This document shows positions 25,602 to 35,108 of a stretch of DNA of 64,000 nucleotides, piece by piece. A model generated the notes under the pieces. The model did not search any database. It saw only the letters and a program-made list of their open reading frames with translations, and was not told the origin of the DNA. Where the stretch lies: contig NZ_PQVG01000004.1 in NCBI RefSeq assembly GCF_002920895.1, positions 62,001 through 126,000 on the forward strand, read 5' to 3'. The stretch's first letter is position 1, and the number at the start of each line of letters is the position of its first letter. The position numbers and the translations under genes are program-made. The DNA comes from Flavobacterium alvei. Its GTDB lineage: Bacteria > Bacteroidota > Bacteroidia > Flavobacteriales > Flavobacteriaceae.

Positions 25602-27077
25602 TTATTTCATATTAACTTTCATTCCATCAACACCACCAACGTAGATAACTTCAGTTCTTCTGTTTTTAGCTCTACCTTCTTTAGTTTTATTAGAGGCAAC
25701 TGGTTTGCTTGGTCCATAACCTTTAGAAGTAATGTTTTCAGCTTTAATTCCATTTTGAACCATTAAATCAACAACAGCTTTTGCTCTGTCTTCAGAAAGT
25801 TTTTGGTTAAGTTTAGCACCACCTGTACTATCTGTATGTCCTTGAACTTCCCATTTAGCAGTAGGATAGTTTTTAAGGATAGTTTTAATTGCGTCTAAAC
25901 TCTCATTAGATTTTACATTAGCAGTATTGAAAGTTGCTTTTCCTGAATTGAAATTAATCTCTCTTGCTTGAGTTCTGAGTTGTTCAACAACCTCTTCAGT
26001 TACTACAGGACAGCCTTTGTTGCTAGCAGGACCAGCTACTATAGGACAATCATCTTCTAAATCTGGAACACCATCTTTGTCAGCATCCAATACTGGACAA
26101 CCACCATTAGATTTAGGACCAGCTACAGTAGGGCATTTATCATCTTTGTCAGTCAAACCATCTCCGTCTGTATCAGGACAACCTTTGAAAGCAGCTAAAC
26201 CTGCAGTATCAGGACAAGCATCATCTTTATCAGCAATACCGTCTCCGTCTTTATCAGGACATCCGTTTAATGCAGCTAAACCAAATTCTGTTGGACAAGC
26301 ATCACTTCCGTCAATGATTCCATCTCCGTCTGTATCAGGACATCCGTTGAATTGTTTTAAACCAGCAACTTCTGGACAAGCATCATCTTTGTCATATATT
26401 CCGTCTCCGTCTGTATCTTTTCCACCAAATTGGAAAACAATACCAGCAGTATGTTGGAAATGAGATGGAGAATCTGGAGTGTAAGGATCTCCATAAACAC
26501 TTCTATCTCCAAAAGATTTTTTATATGTAGTTTCTAAGGCCAAACCAACATTTTCAGTAAACCAAAAAGTCAAACCAGCACCTGGATTAACCGTTCCATA
26601 ACTATTATCTCCTAACCAAGTGTAACCTCCTCCAAGACGCAAAGACGGGTCAATAGTTTTAGATTTAATTAACGACATAAAGCTATACTTTACGTATGCA
26701 TCAACACCATAATACATTAAATCTCCAGGATTAGTAACTACATAACCACTAGAATTATGCCCAGGTGCAGTTGGATCAAAAACTACAAATTTGTCTATTT
26801 TGTTGATAGAACCTTGAATTCCAACAGAAAAATTATCTCCAATTGATCTAGCTAAGCCAAGATAAGATATTGAAGGAAGGATATTCCAGTTTTCACTAAC
26901 ATTGAATGCTTGAGAAACGTGCGCATCAAGCCAGTTTTTTCCACCACCAGCACTAGCTCGTGTATCAACTGCATTTACGCCAAACGAAAGCGCCCAAGGG
27001 TTGTTGCTATTTTGTGCGTGTGAGCTCATGGCTAACACCATCATCGCACCAAGTAAAAGTCTGTTAAGATGTTTCAT
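25602..27077 (-). CDS. OmpA-family protein with TSP3 repeats (copy 1)
   Basis: The product has 491 residues. Residues 1-21 form a signal peptide (MSSHAQ). Residues 22-220 form an outer-membrane barrel (LSFGVNAVDTRAS to HTAGIVFQFGG). About five Asp-rich, Ca-binding thrombospondin type 3 repeats follow (DTDGDGIYDKDDACP and relatives). The last 120 residues are an OmpA peptidoglycan-binding domain (INFNSGKATF, VQGHTDSTG, LSEDRAKAVVDLMV, NRRTEV). It links the outer membrane to peptidoglycan and is probably abundant. It is a tandem paralogue of the gene at 27421-28896. Its N-terminal and TSP3 regions are almost identical to the paralogue while the OmpA domain has diverged. Confidence 0.93.
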   Translation of the reverse strand: MKHLNRLLLGAMMVLAMSSHAQNSNNPWALSFGVNAVDTRASAGGGKNWLDAHVSQAFNVSENWNILPSISYLGLARSIGDNFSVGIQGSINKIDKFVVFDPTAPGHNSSGYVVTNPGDLMYYGVDAYVKYSFMSLIKSKTIDPSLRLGGGYTWLGDNSYGTVNPGAGLTFWFTENVGLALETTYKKSFGDRSVYGDPYTPDSPSHFQHTAGIVFQFGGKDTDGDGIYDKDDACPEVAGLKQFNGCPDTDGDGIIDGSDACPTEFGLAALNGCPDKDGDGIADKDDACPDTAGLAAFKGCPDTDGDGLTDKDDKCPTVAGPKSNGGCPVLDADKDGVPDLEDDCPIVAGPASNKGCPVVTEEVVEQLRTQAREINFNSGKATFNTANVKSNESLDAIKTILKNYPTAKWEVQGHTDSTGGAKLNQKLSEDRAKAVVDLMVQNGIKAENITSKGYGPSKPVASNKTKEGRAKNRRTEVIYVGGVDGMKVNMK

Positions 27078-27116
27078 ACTTAATTTAGTTTAATTACAAT
27101 TTAGTTAATTTTAAGG

Positions 27117-27124
27117 CAAAAGTA
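27117..27124 (-). promoter_or_regulatory. -7 element of OmpA-family copy 1
   Basis: On the minus strand TACTTTTG (complement of 27117-27124) matches TAnnTTTG. The leader between it and the start codon is the same as in copy 2 over about 45 bp. No good TTG is found at the -33 position here. Confidence 0.5.
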
Positions 27125-27365
27125 ATACGAATATAAGGTAATTTTACATAACTACATTAATAATTTTATAAGAAACTACAGTTCAAAATTATTTCAGCAC
27201 TAAAATTATATTATTTTAATTACATAACAAAAGTAACACTTTTTATCATCTAAAAAAAATGTAGTATTAAATTTGCAATGAATTATTTATACTTAAAATC
27301 GTCATTGCTAAGAATCTATTAAAAAAGAAAGTTCCTTAAAATAGAAAGCTACTGATTCATGAAAA
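27125..27365. other. Spacer between the duplicated OmpA genes
   Basis: This AT-rich region of about 240 bp contains no open frame or strong palindrome. It lies between the promoter of copy 1 and the terminator of copy 2. Confidence 0.4.
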
Positions 27366-27397
27366 CAAAAAAGCCGTTCAATTAAGAACGGCTTTTT
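27366..27397 (-). terminator. Terminator of the second OmpA-family gene
   Basis: It has the same stem (AAGCCGTTC / GAACGGCTT) and loop as the hairpin after copy 1, showing that the duplication included the 3' region. Confidence 0.85.
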
Positions 27398-27420
27398 AAA
27401 ATTATTTATTTAAAAGTAAA

Positions 27421-28896
27421 TTACAATTTACCTTCATATGTAGAACCTACGTGTTTCACTTCAGTTCTTCTGTTTTGAGCTTTACCAGCTTTAGTTTTGT
27501 TAGAAGCAACTGGTTTAGATTCACCAAAACCTACAGCAGTTAAGTTTTCAGCTTTAACTCCGTTTTCGATTAATACATTTTTAATTGCATTTGCTCTATC
27601 TTCTGAAAGTTTTTGGTTGAATTTATCAGAACCATCACTATCTGTATGTCCTTCAATACTCCATTTTGCATTAGGGTAGTTTTTAAGGATTTCTTTGATA
27701 GCATCTAAACTTTTAACAGTTGCAGCATCTCCAGTTTTGAAAGAAGATTTTCCTGAGTTAAAGAATACTGATCTAGCTTGAACTTTAAGATTTTCAACAG
27801 CTTCTGGTGTTACTTCTGGACAACCTTTGTTGCTAGCAGGACCAGCTACAGTAGGACAATCATCGTCTTTGTCAGCTACACCATCTTTATCAGCATCCAA
27901 TACTGGACAACCTCCATTAGATTTTGGACCAGCTACAGTAGGACATTTATCATCTTTGTCAGCTAAACCGTCTCCGTCAGTATCAGGACAACCTTTGAAA
28001 GCAGCTAAACCTGCAGTATCAGGACAAGCATCATCTTTATCAGCAATACCGTCTCCGTCTTTATCAGGACATCCGTTTAATGCAGCTAAACCAAATTCTG
28101 TTGGACAAGCATCACTTCCGTCAATGATTCCATCTCCGTCTGTATCAGGACATCCGTTGAATTGTTTTAAACCAGCAACTTCTGGACAAGCATCATCTTT
28201 GTCATATATTCCGTCTCCGTCTGTATCTTTTCCACCAAATTGGAAAACAATACCAGCAGTATGTTGGAAATGAGATGGAGAATCTGGAGCGTAAATATCA
28301 CCAGGCATATGACGATCTTGACCAAGTAATTGAGAAACTTTATAAGTAGTTTCTAAAGCCAAACCAACATTTTCAGTAAACCAAAAAGTCAAACCAGCAC
28401 CAACATTTGCATTAAAGAAACTATTATCGCCTAACCAAGTGTAACCTCCACCAAGACGAAAAGATGGATCAATAATTTTAGATCCAATTAATGACATAAA
28501 GCTATACTTTACGTTTGCATCAATACCATAATACATTAAATCTCCAGGATTAGTAACTACATAACCACTAGAATTATGACCTGGCGCAGTTGGATCAAAA
28601 ACTACAAATTTATCCATTTTGTTAATAGATCCTTGAATTCCAACAGAAAAATTATTTCCAATTGATCTCGCTAAGCCAAGATAAGATACAGAAGGAAGAA
28701 TGTTCCAGTTTTCACTAACATTGAATGCTTGAGAAACGTGCGCATCAAGCCAGTTTTTTCCACCACCAGCACTAGCTCGTGTATCAACTGCATTTACGCC
28801 AAACGAAAGCGCCCAAGGGTTGTTGCTATTTTGTGCGTGTGAGCTCATAGCCAACACCATCATTACAGCAAGTAAAAGTTTGTTAAGATGTTTCAT
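27421..28896 (-). CDS. OmpA-family protein with TSP3 repeats (copy 2)
   Basis: The product has 491 residues and the same architecture as the neighbour at 25602: signal peptide, barrel, TSP3 repeats and OmpA domain (FFNSGKSSFKTG, IEGHTDSDG, LSEDRANAIKNVL, NRRTEV). Differences are a few residues in a barrel loop (VSQLLGQDRHMPGDIYAP, against KSFGDRSVYGDPYTP) and most of the OmpA domain. Both copies are transcribed leftwards from their own promoters with nearly the same leader. It is probably an older tandem duplication with later gene conversion of the 5' two thirds. Confidence 0.93.
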   Translation of the reverse strand: MKHLNKLLLAVMMVLAMSSHAQNSNNPWALSFGVNAVDTRASAGGGKNWLDAHVSQAFNVSENWNILPSVSYLGLARSIGNNFSVGIQGSINKMDKFVVFDPTAPGHNSSGYVVTNPGDLMYYGIDANVKYSFMSLIGSKIIDPSFRLGGGYTWLGDNSFFNANVGAGLTFWFTENVGLALETTYKVSQLLGQDRHMPGDIYAPDSPSHFQHTAGIVFQFGGKDTDGDGIYDKDDACPEVAGLKQFNGCPDTDGDGIIDGSDACPTEFGLAALNGCPDKDGDGIADKDDACPDTAGLAAFKGCPDTDGDGLADKDDKCPTVAGPKSNGGCPVLDADKDGVADKDDDCPTVAGPASNKGCPEVTPEAVENLKVQARSVFFNSGKSSFKTGDAATVKSLDAIKEILKNYPNAKWSIEGHTDSDGSDKFNQKLSEDRANAIKNVLIENGVKAENLTAVGFGESKPVASNKTKAGKAQNRRTEVKHVGSTYEGKL

Positions 28897-28935
28897 ACTT
28901 AATTTAGTTTAATTACAATTTAGTTAATTTTAAGG

Positions 28936-28967
28936 CAAAAGTAGTACGTAATTTTTTAACTACAAAA
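28936..28967 (-). promoter_or_regulatory. Promoter of OmpA-family copy 2
   Basis: On the minus strand TTTTG (28963-28967), a 19-bp spacer and TACTTTTG (28936-28943) match the Bacteroidota TTG-N19-TAnnTTTG form closely. The start codon is 40 bp downstream. Confidence 0.7.
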
Positions 28968-29011
28968 TAAAAAGTTAAAAAAAATACAAAAATAACCCAT
29001 AAAAACAACGA

Positions 29012-30202
29012 TTATAGAACATTTAGACTCATTCCAACTTCAATAAAGGCTTGAATAGCCATATCTAAATTTTTTTGTGAATGAGAAGCCGACAATTGCA
29101 CTCTAATCCTCGCTTTGTCTTTTGGGACAACCGGAAAAAAGAATCCAATGACATAAATTCCTTTTTTCAAAAGTTCATTGGCCATTGTTTGCGCCAGTTT
29201 TGCATCATACAACATCACGGGAACAATCGCCGAATCGCCATCGATGATGTCGAAACCTGCTTTTTTCATTCCAGCCTTGAAATAATTCGTGTTCCACTCT
29301 AATTTATCTCGAAGCGATGTGTCTTTTTCCAACAATTCAAACACCTTGATGGAAGCTCCAACAATGGCTGGCGCTAACGAATTGGAAAACAAATAAGGTC
29401 TGGAACGCTGACGCAACAATTCTATAATTTCTTTTTTGGCCGTCGTATAACCACCCATTGCACCTCCAAGTGCTTTTCCAAGAGTCCCTGTAATTATGTC
29501 AACCCTTCCCATCACGCCTTTGGCTTCCAAAGTCCCTTTTCCGGTTGCCCCGATAAAACCTGCCGCATGACATTCGTCCACCATAACCATTGCATCATAT
29601 TTATCGGCCAAATCACAAATTTTGTCCAAAGGCGCCACGACGCCGTCCATAGAAAAAACACCATCAGTAACAATTAGTTTGAAACGGGCACCAGCTTCAT
29701 TGGCTTTTATTAATTGTTGCTCCAAATCTTCCATATTGCTGTTTTCATAGCGATATCGAGCCGCTTTGCACAAACGGACTCCATCAATGATAGAAGCGTG
29801 ATTCAAACTATCCGAAATTATCGCATCGTTTTCATTTAATAATGGTTCGAAAACTCCTCCATTGGCATCAAAGGCTGCTGCATATAGAATTGTATCTTCG
29901 GTTCCGTAGAAATCCGAAATCTTTTTTTCCAAGGTTTTGTGAATATCTTGAGTGCCACAAATAAATCGAACGGACGACATTCCAAAACCGTGCGTGTCCA
30001 TTGTATCTTTCGCCGCCTGAATAACTTCAGGATGCGAGGAAAGTCCCAAATAATTATTGGCACAAAAATTCAAAACCGTTTCTCCGTTCACGGTAATTTC
30101 AGCTCCTTGCGGCGAAGTGATAATTCTTTCCCTTTTGAAAATACCGTTATCTTCTGTAGCTTGAAGTTCAGATTGCAAAAAATCTTTTATTTTTCCATAC
30201 AT
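29012..30202 (-). CDS. kbl: Glycine C-acetyltransferase (2-amino-3-ketobutyrate CoA ligase)
   Basis: The product has 396 residues, the usual length. It is a PLP-dependent alpha-oxoamine synthase that cleaves 2-amino-3-ketobutyrate with CoA to glycine and acetyl-CoA, the second step of threonine breakdown. Signatures are [16 protein letters not shown] at the N-terminus, [16 protein letters not shown] with the PLP-binding Asp, and [15 protein letters not shown] with the PLP Lys. No threonine dehydrogenase lies in the window. Related enzymes (BioF, KBL, HemA-like) share the motifs, but the overall match favours Kbl. Confidence 0.93.
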   Translation of the reverse strand: MYGKIKDFLQSELQATEDNGIFKRERIITSPQGAEITVNGETVLNFCANNYLGLSSHPEVIQAAKDTMDTHGFGMSSVRFICGTQDIHKTLEKKISDFYGTEDTILYAAAFDANGGVFEPLLNENDAIISDSLNHASIIDGVRLCKAARYRYENSNMEDLEQQLIKANEAGARFKLIVTDGVFSMDGVVAPLDKICDLADKYDAMVMVDECHAAGFIGATGKGTLEAKGVMGRVDIITGTLGKALGGAMGGYTTAKKEIIELLRQRSRPYLFSNSLAPAIVGASIKVFELLEKDTSLRDKLEWNTNYFKAGMKKAGFDIIDGDSAIVPVMLYDAKLAQTMANELLKKGIYVIGFFFPVVPKDKARIRVQLSASHSQKNLDMAIQAFIEVGMSLNVL

Positions 30203-30241
30203 ATTAAAAAGTTTAGAAATTTATGTTTTAGAATTAGTCTT

Positions 30242-33200
30242 TCACAAATTTACCACAGTGATTTGGTCTCCTATATATACTAGTGATTTTTTCACCACTT
30301 TATAACCCATTTTCTCAATGGCATTTTGATAATTTTCCAGTTGTAATTGATATTTCGGATTATGTATTCCCGTTTTATAATCCAACAAATAAACTTCTTT
30401 GTTTTTAGTAAAAACCATTCTATCGGGTTTGATGGTTTTTTCCTCTTTCCGAATAATGGTTTGCTCGTTCAAAACCTGGTTACCTTCTTCAAAACAAATT
30501 GAAAGTTCGGAATGATTTACAATTTCTTGAATGGTCTTGAAAACTGCATCCTTTTGATTAAAAGTAATTAACCCACTTTCGATGGCTTTGATTATAGCCA
30601 AATCGACATCGGATTTTGTTTTTACAAAAGACAAAATTTCGTGTACCACGTTTCCATATTCAATGGCTTCCTGCTGATGCGTTCCCCACATAAACGATTC
30701 TCGTTGGGCAATTTTAATGTTTTTCGGATTCAAAACTTCATTAACAGATTGAATCAATTGCACCTCTTCTGTTTTATCACTTTCAGAAGATAATTTAACC
30801 GCACTACCAAATTCGTATTCCAATTTACCCTCTTCAAATTCTCTTTTATGGATTAAATATTTAATAAAGAAGGAAGCCATATTATTTGGATACTCTCCAT
30901 CTTTTTTAGGATTTACTAATTCTGAAATTACAAACAATTGTTCTTCGGCACGGGTTAAAGCAACGTACAAGACATTGATGTTGTCCAGTAATTCTTCCTG
31001 TGATTTCTGGACATAAACCGATTTGGCCGCTTCTCCAAAACCTTCCACGGCTTTACTGTTGTCCACCAAAACTTTAGGCAAACCAAATTCATCTTTTTCA
31101 GCATCAATCCATAATTTACTTTTAGGGCTTTTAGCATAATCTTCGTCGGCAAAAGGCATAATCACGACTGGAAATTCCAAACCTTTCGATTTGTGAATGG
31201 TCATAATTCGAACGGCATTTTTCCCTTCGGGCGATGGAATACTGAATTTTTCGGCATTTTTGTCCCAGTAATTCAAGAAGTCCGAAATTCCTGCCTGATT
31301 TCGAACATCTCGATCTAAAACAATATCCAAAAAATATTGAACATAAGCGTTCCCGTTTTGCGAACGAAGAAATTTTGCAACAATAAGCTCCACTGCTTCA
31401 TAAAGTGATTTTTTTCGAATGTCTTGAAACGAAAGTGAAATATCAAAATCGGTCAACCAAATTTCAAATTCAGATTCCTTTTTATGTTCCATTCCTTGAG
31501 CAATGAAATCGTGAACTTCTAATTGATCCTGAACTTTTTCGGCGATATAATGTAGGAAACGAGATTTAGCCTCCAAATCGGAATTGTTCTTCAAATATTT
31601 CAACAAATAAATGATGAATCGAACTTCGGTGGCGTTTTGAATCATCAAGGTTTCCGATGACAGAAGCGGAATTCCCTGCTCGGTCAAATAATTGGCAACC
31701 GCAATTCCGTGACTGCGTTTTCGAGTCAAAATCACAATGTCTTTGAGTTCAAAACCCTGTTTTTGCACTTTTTGAATCGTGTTTAATGTTGCCAATAAAT
31801 ACAAATCCGTTTTATCCAATACTTCTTCATCATCTTCGTTTTCTTCTATTTTGGAGATGAACGAAATATTCACATAACCTCCTTTTTTGTCGTTACTTTT
31901 TTGATGGCTATGATTTTGGTACAAATCTTTGTAATCTTCCTGCTCGAATTCATTGGACAGCAATTGAAAAAATTCGTTGTTAAATTCAATGATTTGCGAA
32001 TAGGAACGGTAATTTTTGTCTAAATGTTCTAAAACTTTTTCAGGATTATTGAACGGATTGTGGTCTTTACTCAATTCGATAAATTGTTCCGCTTTTCCAC
32101 CACGCCAACGGTAAATGGATTGTTTCGGGTCGCCTACAATCATCAAAGTTCCTTTTTCTCCGTCAATTTCACTCGATGTGGCGTTATCTATCAGCGGAAT
32201 CAGGTTTTGCCATTGCATTTCGGACGTATCCTGAAATTCATCGATGAAAAAATGACGATAGCGCTCGCCCAATCTTTCGTATATAAATGGAGCCGGCTGG
32301 TTTTGAATTTCACGATGAATAATCGCATTGAATTCCGAAATGGAAAGCAGGTTTTGTTCATCTTGAATTTTTGCCAATTCATTACTGACGGTATTCAACA
32401 ACGACAAAGGTGTAATGTTTTTGAGAAATGCATTGTAGAAATCCCGCTTTTCGAAGTTTTTATAAACGGCACCCAAAATTTGTAATAATTCGGGTATAAC
32501 ACTTTCGATAATTGCTGCGTCTTTGGCAGTTTTGTTGATTTTTATATCTTCAAATTCGTGATACGTTTTATTTTTCGGGTTGAATTTTCCTTCCTGAATA
32601 CTTATCAAATGTTTTGGAAAATAGCCTCCCGAAAATGATTTAATGTCAATTCCGTTTTTTTCGATTAATGACAAGGCGTTTTCGGCAAATGCTGTATTTT
32701 CTTTTTCTAAAACGTTGCAGACTTCTTTAAGTTTCTTCTTAATTTCGACAAATTCAGCAATAGTTTTGTCTTGAAAATGCGTGATTTCATTTCGATTGTT
32801 TTCATTCAAAACCAATTTACCCGTTTCGAGAATTTCTCTTGAAATATCCCAAGATTTGTCATCGTCGGTTTTTTCCATCGTAAAATCGACGAGTAATTTG
32901 GTCAAAGTTTCGTCTTCTCCAGCTTGTGCAATAATGGCATCAACGGCTTCTATCAGCAAATTTTCGGCATCCAAAGTCACTTCAAACGTCATTGGCAAAC
33001 CCAAATCGTGGGCAAACGCCCTAATAACTTTGTGCGTAAATTTATCGATGGTAGAAATATCAAAAGCAGCATAATTATGAATGATGTGCTTGATGATTTG
33101 CTGTGATTTGGTCTTGATTTGAATGATAGAAAGTTGGGTGTCAGCAGCCAAATCCTGCATTAAATCCTGTGCTTTTTGGCTCGGTTCGTCTTTGGCAAAT

Positions 33201-33391
33201 TCGGATAAATTACCCACAATTCTGCTTTTCATTTCGTGCACCGCTTTGTTTGTAAACGTAATGGCAAGAATGTTGCGATAGGCATCATTTTTAGGAGCAA
33301 CCAGAATAATTTTTAGATATTCTTTGACAAGCGCATAGGTTTTTCCAGAACCTGCTGATGCGTCGTATATGGAAAATGAGGGTCTTTGCAT
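30242..33391 (-). CDS. UvrD/RecB-like helicase-nuclease (AddA-like)
   Basis: The product has 1049 residues. Helicase motifs are the Walker A loop DASAGSGKTYALV at the N-terminus, AITFTNKAVHEMK, FFIDEFQDTSEMQW (motif II), VGDPKQSIYRWRGG (motif III), RIMTIHKSKGLEFPVV (motif V) and LYVALTRAEEQLF (motif VI). The C-terminus is a PD-(D/E)XK nuclease: EYGNVVHEILSF, RMVFTKNKEVYLLDYKTG. It likely unwinds and degrades broken DNA ends together with the AddB-like protein at 22776, loading RecA. The two genes are on the same strand but are split by kbl and the OmpA pair. It may also act in defence against phage DNA. Confidence 0.9.
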   Translation of the reverse strand: MQRPSFSIYDASAGSGKTYALVKEYLKIILVAPKNDAYRNILAITFTNKAVHEMKSRIVGNLSEFAKDEPSQKAQDLMQDLAADTQLSIIQIKTKSQQIIKHIIHNYAAFDISTIDKFTHKVIRAFAHDLGLPMTFEVTLDAENLLIEAVDAIIAQAGEDETLTKLLVDFTMEKTDDDKSWDISREILETGKLVLNENNRNEITHFQDKTIAEFVEIKKKLKEVCNVLEKENTAFAENALSLIEKNGIDIKSFSGGYFPKHLISIQEGKFNPKNKTYHEFEDIKINKTAKDAAIIESVIPELLQILGAVYKNFEKRDFYNAFLKNITPLSLLNTVSNELAKIQDEQNLLSISEFNAIIHREIQNQPAPFIYERLGERYRHFFIDEFQDTSEMQWQNLIPLIDNATSSEIDGEKGTLMIVGDPKQSIYRWRGGKAEQFIELSKDHNPFNNPEKVLEHLDKNYRSYSQIIEFNNEFFQLLSNEFEQEDYKDLYQNHSHQKSNDKKGGYVNISFISKIEENEDDEEVLDKTDLYLLATLNTIQKVQKQGFELKDIVILTRKRSHGIAVANYLTEQGIPLLSSETLMIQNATEVRFIIYLLKYLKNNSDLEAKSRFLHYIAEKVQDQLEVHDFIAQGMEHKKESEFEIWLTDFDISLSFQDIRKKSLYEAVELIVAKFLRSQNGNAYVQYFLDIVLDRDVRNQAGISDFLNYWDKNAEKFSIPSPEGKNAVRIMTIHKSKGLEFPVVIMPFADEDYAKSPKSKLWIDAEKDEFGLPKVLVDNSKAVEGFGEAAKSVYVQKSQEELLDNINVLYVALTRAEEQLFVISELVNPKKDGEYPNNMASFFIKYLIHKREFEEGKLEYEFGSAVKLSSESDKTEEVQLIQSVNEVLNPKNIKIAQRESFMWGTHQQEAIEYGNVVHEILSFVKTKSDVDLAIIKAIESGLITFNQKDAVFKTIQEIVNHSELSICFEEGNQVLNEQTIIRKEEKTIKPDRMVFTKNKEVYLLDYKTGIHNPKYQLQLENYQNAIEKMGYKVVKKSLVYIGDQITVVNL

Positions 33392-33513
33392 ATTTTGTTT
33401 ACCGCTGATTCGCAGATTTTTTTTTGATTTTTATTAATCAACACTAAAGTAATATAAAGTTTTATAACTTTCTGTTGTTTTTAAATCTTAATCGTTTAAA
33501 CCCACAATTAAAC

Positions 33514-33544
33514 AAAAAACCTTTGGCTTTGTCCAAAGGTTTTT
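33514..33544 (-). terminator. Terminator of the HsdR-N-domain gene
   Basis: AAAAACCTTTGG and CCAAAGGTTTTT pair around CTTTGT. On the minus strand T residues follow. It lies about 27 bp after the stop codon. Confidence 0.85.
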
Positions 33545-33570
33545 CAAATTAAAGAAATAAAAAATCGTTT

Positions 33571-34638
33571 TTACTTTTCGTACAACTCAATAGTCTTCAA
33601 TAACTCTATTGAAAATTTAAAAATATCATCCAAAGTTTCTATCTCGTTTTTTGTTTCTTTTTTGTTCTCGTCAAACAAACCAATATATTTCTTTCCACCG
33701 TTTAAATACAATCTGCAAACAACTTTTCGATTATTATCATCAAGAAAAATTGCAAAATATGATTGTGCGTCTCTGTATGTTACTCTTGTTGCTGGAATAT
33801 TTTGTCTCAAAATAGTTTTTACAATCAAAAACCCTTCAAGTTCTTCTTCCGTTGTATTTATTTTACTAATATCGTCTAAATTTTGTTCGGCTGAGATTTC
33901 GTTTGAACTTTCAGACTTATTTTTCTCGCCTTCTTTTGACAAAGCATTTTTCAATCTTTCGGTAATTAAATCGCTTATATATTGTTGAATAGATTTTTTG
34001 GTTAACTCTGTAAATTGCTCCAAAACTCTTGCAGTTACAACACTTGGATAAACTTGTTTGGCAAAATACTTTACAAATTCTGGAGTTGGTTCTGTAAGTT
34101 CTTTATTCAACAAATGTTTGAGTTCATTCATAAATTTCATTTCACTTGCAGTATTCACAATGCTTTCGGCATCAAAATTGGCTTTATGAAACTTTTTCAA
34201 TTCCTCAACTTGGTTGTCCTTAATTTCGGTAATGTTAAATTCTAAAAATGGTTTTTCATCCATTTTATTTGGCATCACTAAATCGGAATAAAACCTATAA
34301 ACTATTCCGTTTGTCAACAAACCGAACTTTGCTTTTGAAACATGAAAATACCTCAAAAGCTGTCCGTCATGGACGTTCAAGTTTTGCCTCCAATCCTTAC
34401 ATTCAACTAAAATTGTTGGATTCCCATCTTTGAAAATGGCATAATCAATTTTCTCTCCTTTTTTAATTCCAATGTCTGCAACAAACTCAGGAACAACCTC
34501 TAAAGGATTAAAAACATCATAACCTAAACTTTGCAAAAAAGGCATAATGAATGCGTTCTTTGTAGCTTCTTCAGTTTGAATATTGTCTTTGTGTTTTGTT
34601 CGGTCAGCAATTAATTTAAGTTGGTCTTTCAAATCCAT
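33571..34638 (-). CDS. Stand-alone type I restriction HsdR-N-domain endonuclease-like protein
   Basis: The product has 355 residues. The N-terminal 170 residues match the nuclease domain of type I restriction R subunits: E24 in TEEATKNAFI, then D65 in KIDYAIFKDG and E79-x-K81 in VECKDW, a full PD-(D/E)XK triad. The middle is helical with a coiled-coil part (LTKKSIQQYISDLITERLKNALSKEGEKNKS). Residues 270-350 form a second small domain (LEGFLIVKTILRQ, TYRDAQSYFAIFLDDNNRKVVCRLYLNG). No helicase, HsdM or HsdS gene is nearby, so it is not a classical R-M system. It is divergent from a small XRE regulator across a spacer with palindromes. A role in defence or DNA repair is inferred. Confidence 0.85.
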   Translation of the reverse strand: MDLKDQLKLIADRTKHKDNIQTEEATKNAFIMPFLQSLGYDVFNPLEVVPEFVADIGIKKGEKIDYAIFKDGNPTILVECKDWRQNLNVHDGQLLRYFHVSKAKFGLLTNGIVYRFYSDLVMPNKMDEKPFLEFNITEIKDNQVEELKKFHKANFDAESIVNTASEMKFMNELKHLLNKELTEPTPEFVKYFAKQVYPSVVTARVLEQFTELTKKSIQQYISDLITERLKNALSKEGEKNKSESSNEISAEQNLDDISKINTTEEELEGFLIVKTILRQNIPATRVTYRDAQSYFAIFLDDNNRKVVCRLYLNGGKKYIGLFDENKKETKNEIETLDDIFKFSIELLKTIELYEK

Positions 34639-34701
34639 AATTTTCTCTTTTAGTGTATTGTTATTATCTTAAGTTGTTTGTTTCTATTTATAATCTTCTT
34701 T

Positions 34702-34726
34702 CAAATTTAATTATGTGAAAACACAT
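34702..34726 (-). promoter_or_regulatory. Promoter/operator of the HsdR-N-domain gene
   Basis: On the minus strand TAAATTTG (complement of 34702-34709) fits TAnnTTTG, 64 bp before the start codon. Just upstream, ATGTG (34713-34717) and CACAT (34722-34726) form an inverted repeat around AAAA in the region where the -33/-7 spacer would be. Confidence 0.5.
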
Positions 34727-34766
34727 TATTTTACGGTTTTCCTCATTTTGATAAAATAATTTTTTA

Positions 34767-34784
34767 GTTATCATTTATGATAAC
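34767..34784. promoter_or_regulatory. Palindromic operator candidate between HsdR-N and XRE genes
   Basis: GTTATCATTTATGATAAC is a perfect inverted repeat with 8-bp arms and a TT centre. A half-site, AAATGATAA, occurs again at 34823-34831, next to the XRE start codon. XRE regulators often bind such sites and control their own gene. Confidence 0.6.
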
Positions 34785-34838
34785 CACATTAAACAAATAT
34801 AAAACAAATTTTGACTTGTCGTAAATGATAATTAAAAT

Positions 34839-35057
34839 TTGAAAGATTCAATACAAATACAAGTTGGCAAGCGCATCCAAAAAATCCGAATTGAGAAAAA
34901 TATATCTCAACAGGATTTGGCTGCCAAATGTAATTTTGAAAAAAGTAATATGTCTAGATTGGAAGCAGGTAGAGCAAATGCGACTCTTTCTACGTTAGAT
35001 ATTGTATCAAAAGCTTTGGAAATAAATATGATTGAATTATTTAAGTTTAACGATTAG
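34839..35057 (+). CDS. Small XRE-family (Cro/C1-type) transcription regulator
   Basis: The product has 72 residues and starts with TTG at 34839, as the frame is closed by TAA two codons upstream and no ATG is nearby. The whole protein is one HTH_3 domain: VGKRIQKIRIEKNISQQDLAAKCNFEKSNMSRLEAGRANATLSTLDIVSKALEI, with recognition helix around EKSNMSRLEAG. Size and lack of a second domain resemble restriction-modification controller (C) proteins and phage Cro-like regulators. It is divergent from the HsdR-N gene, with palindromes in between, so it may regulate both. Confidence 0.88.
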   Translation: MKDSIQIQVGKRIQKIRIEKNISQQDLAAKCNFEKSNMSRLEAGRANATLSTLDIVSKALEINMIELFKFND

Positions 35058-35108
35058 TACTGATTTTCAAAATCAAAAATTTTCATTAAAAAATAAATAT
35101 ATTTCTAT

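Noticed and set aside
26017..28273. Two 148-codon plus-strand open frames over the OmpA genes
   Set aside because: They are complements of the Asp-rich TSP3 repeats and occur in both paralogues at the same place; the minus-strand genes are clear.
33571..35057. Complete type I restriction-modification system
   Set aside because: No helicase part, HsdM or HsdS gene is present; only the HsdR-N nuclease domain and a small regulator are seen.
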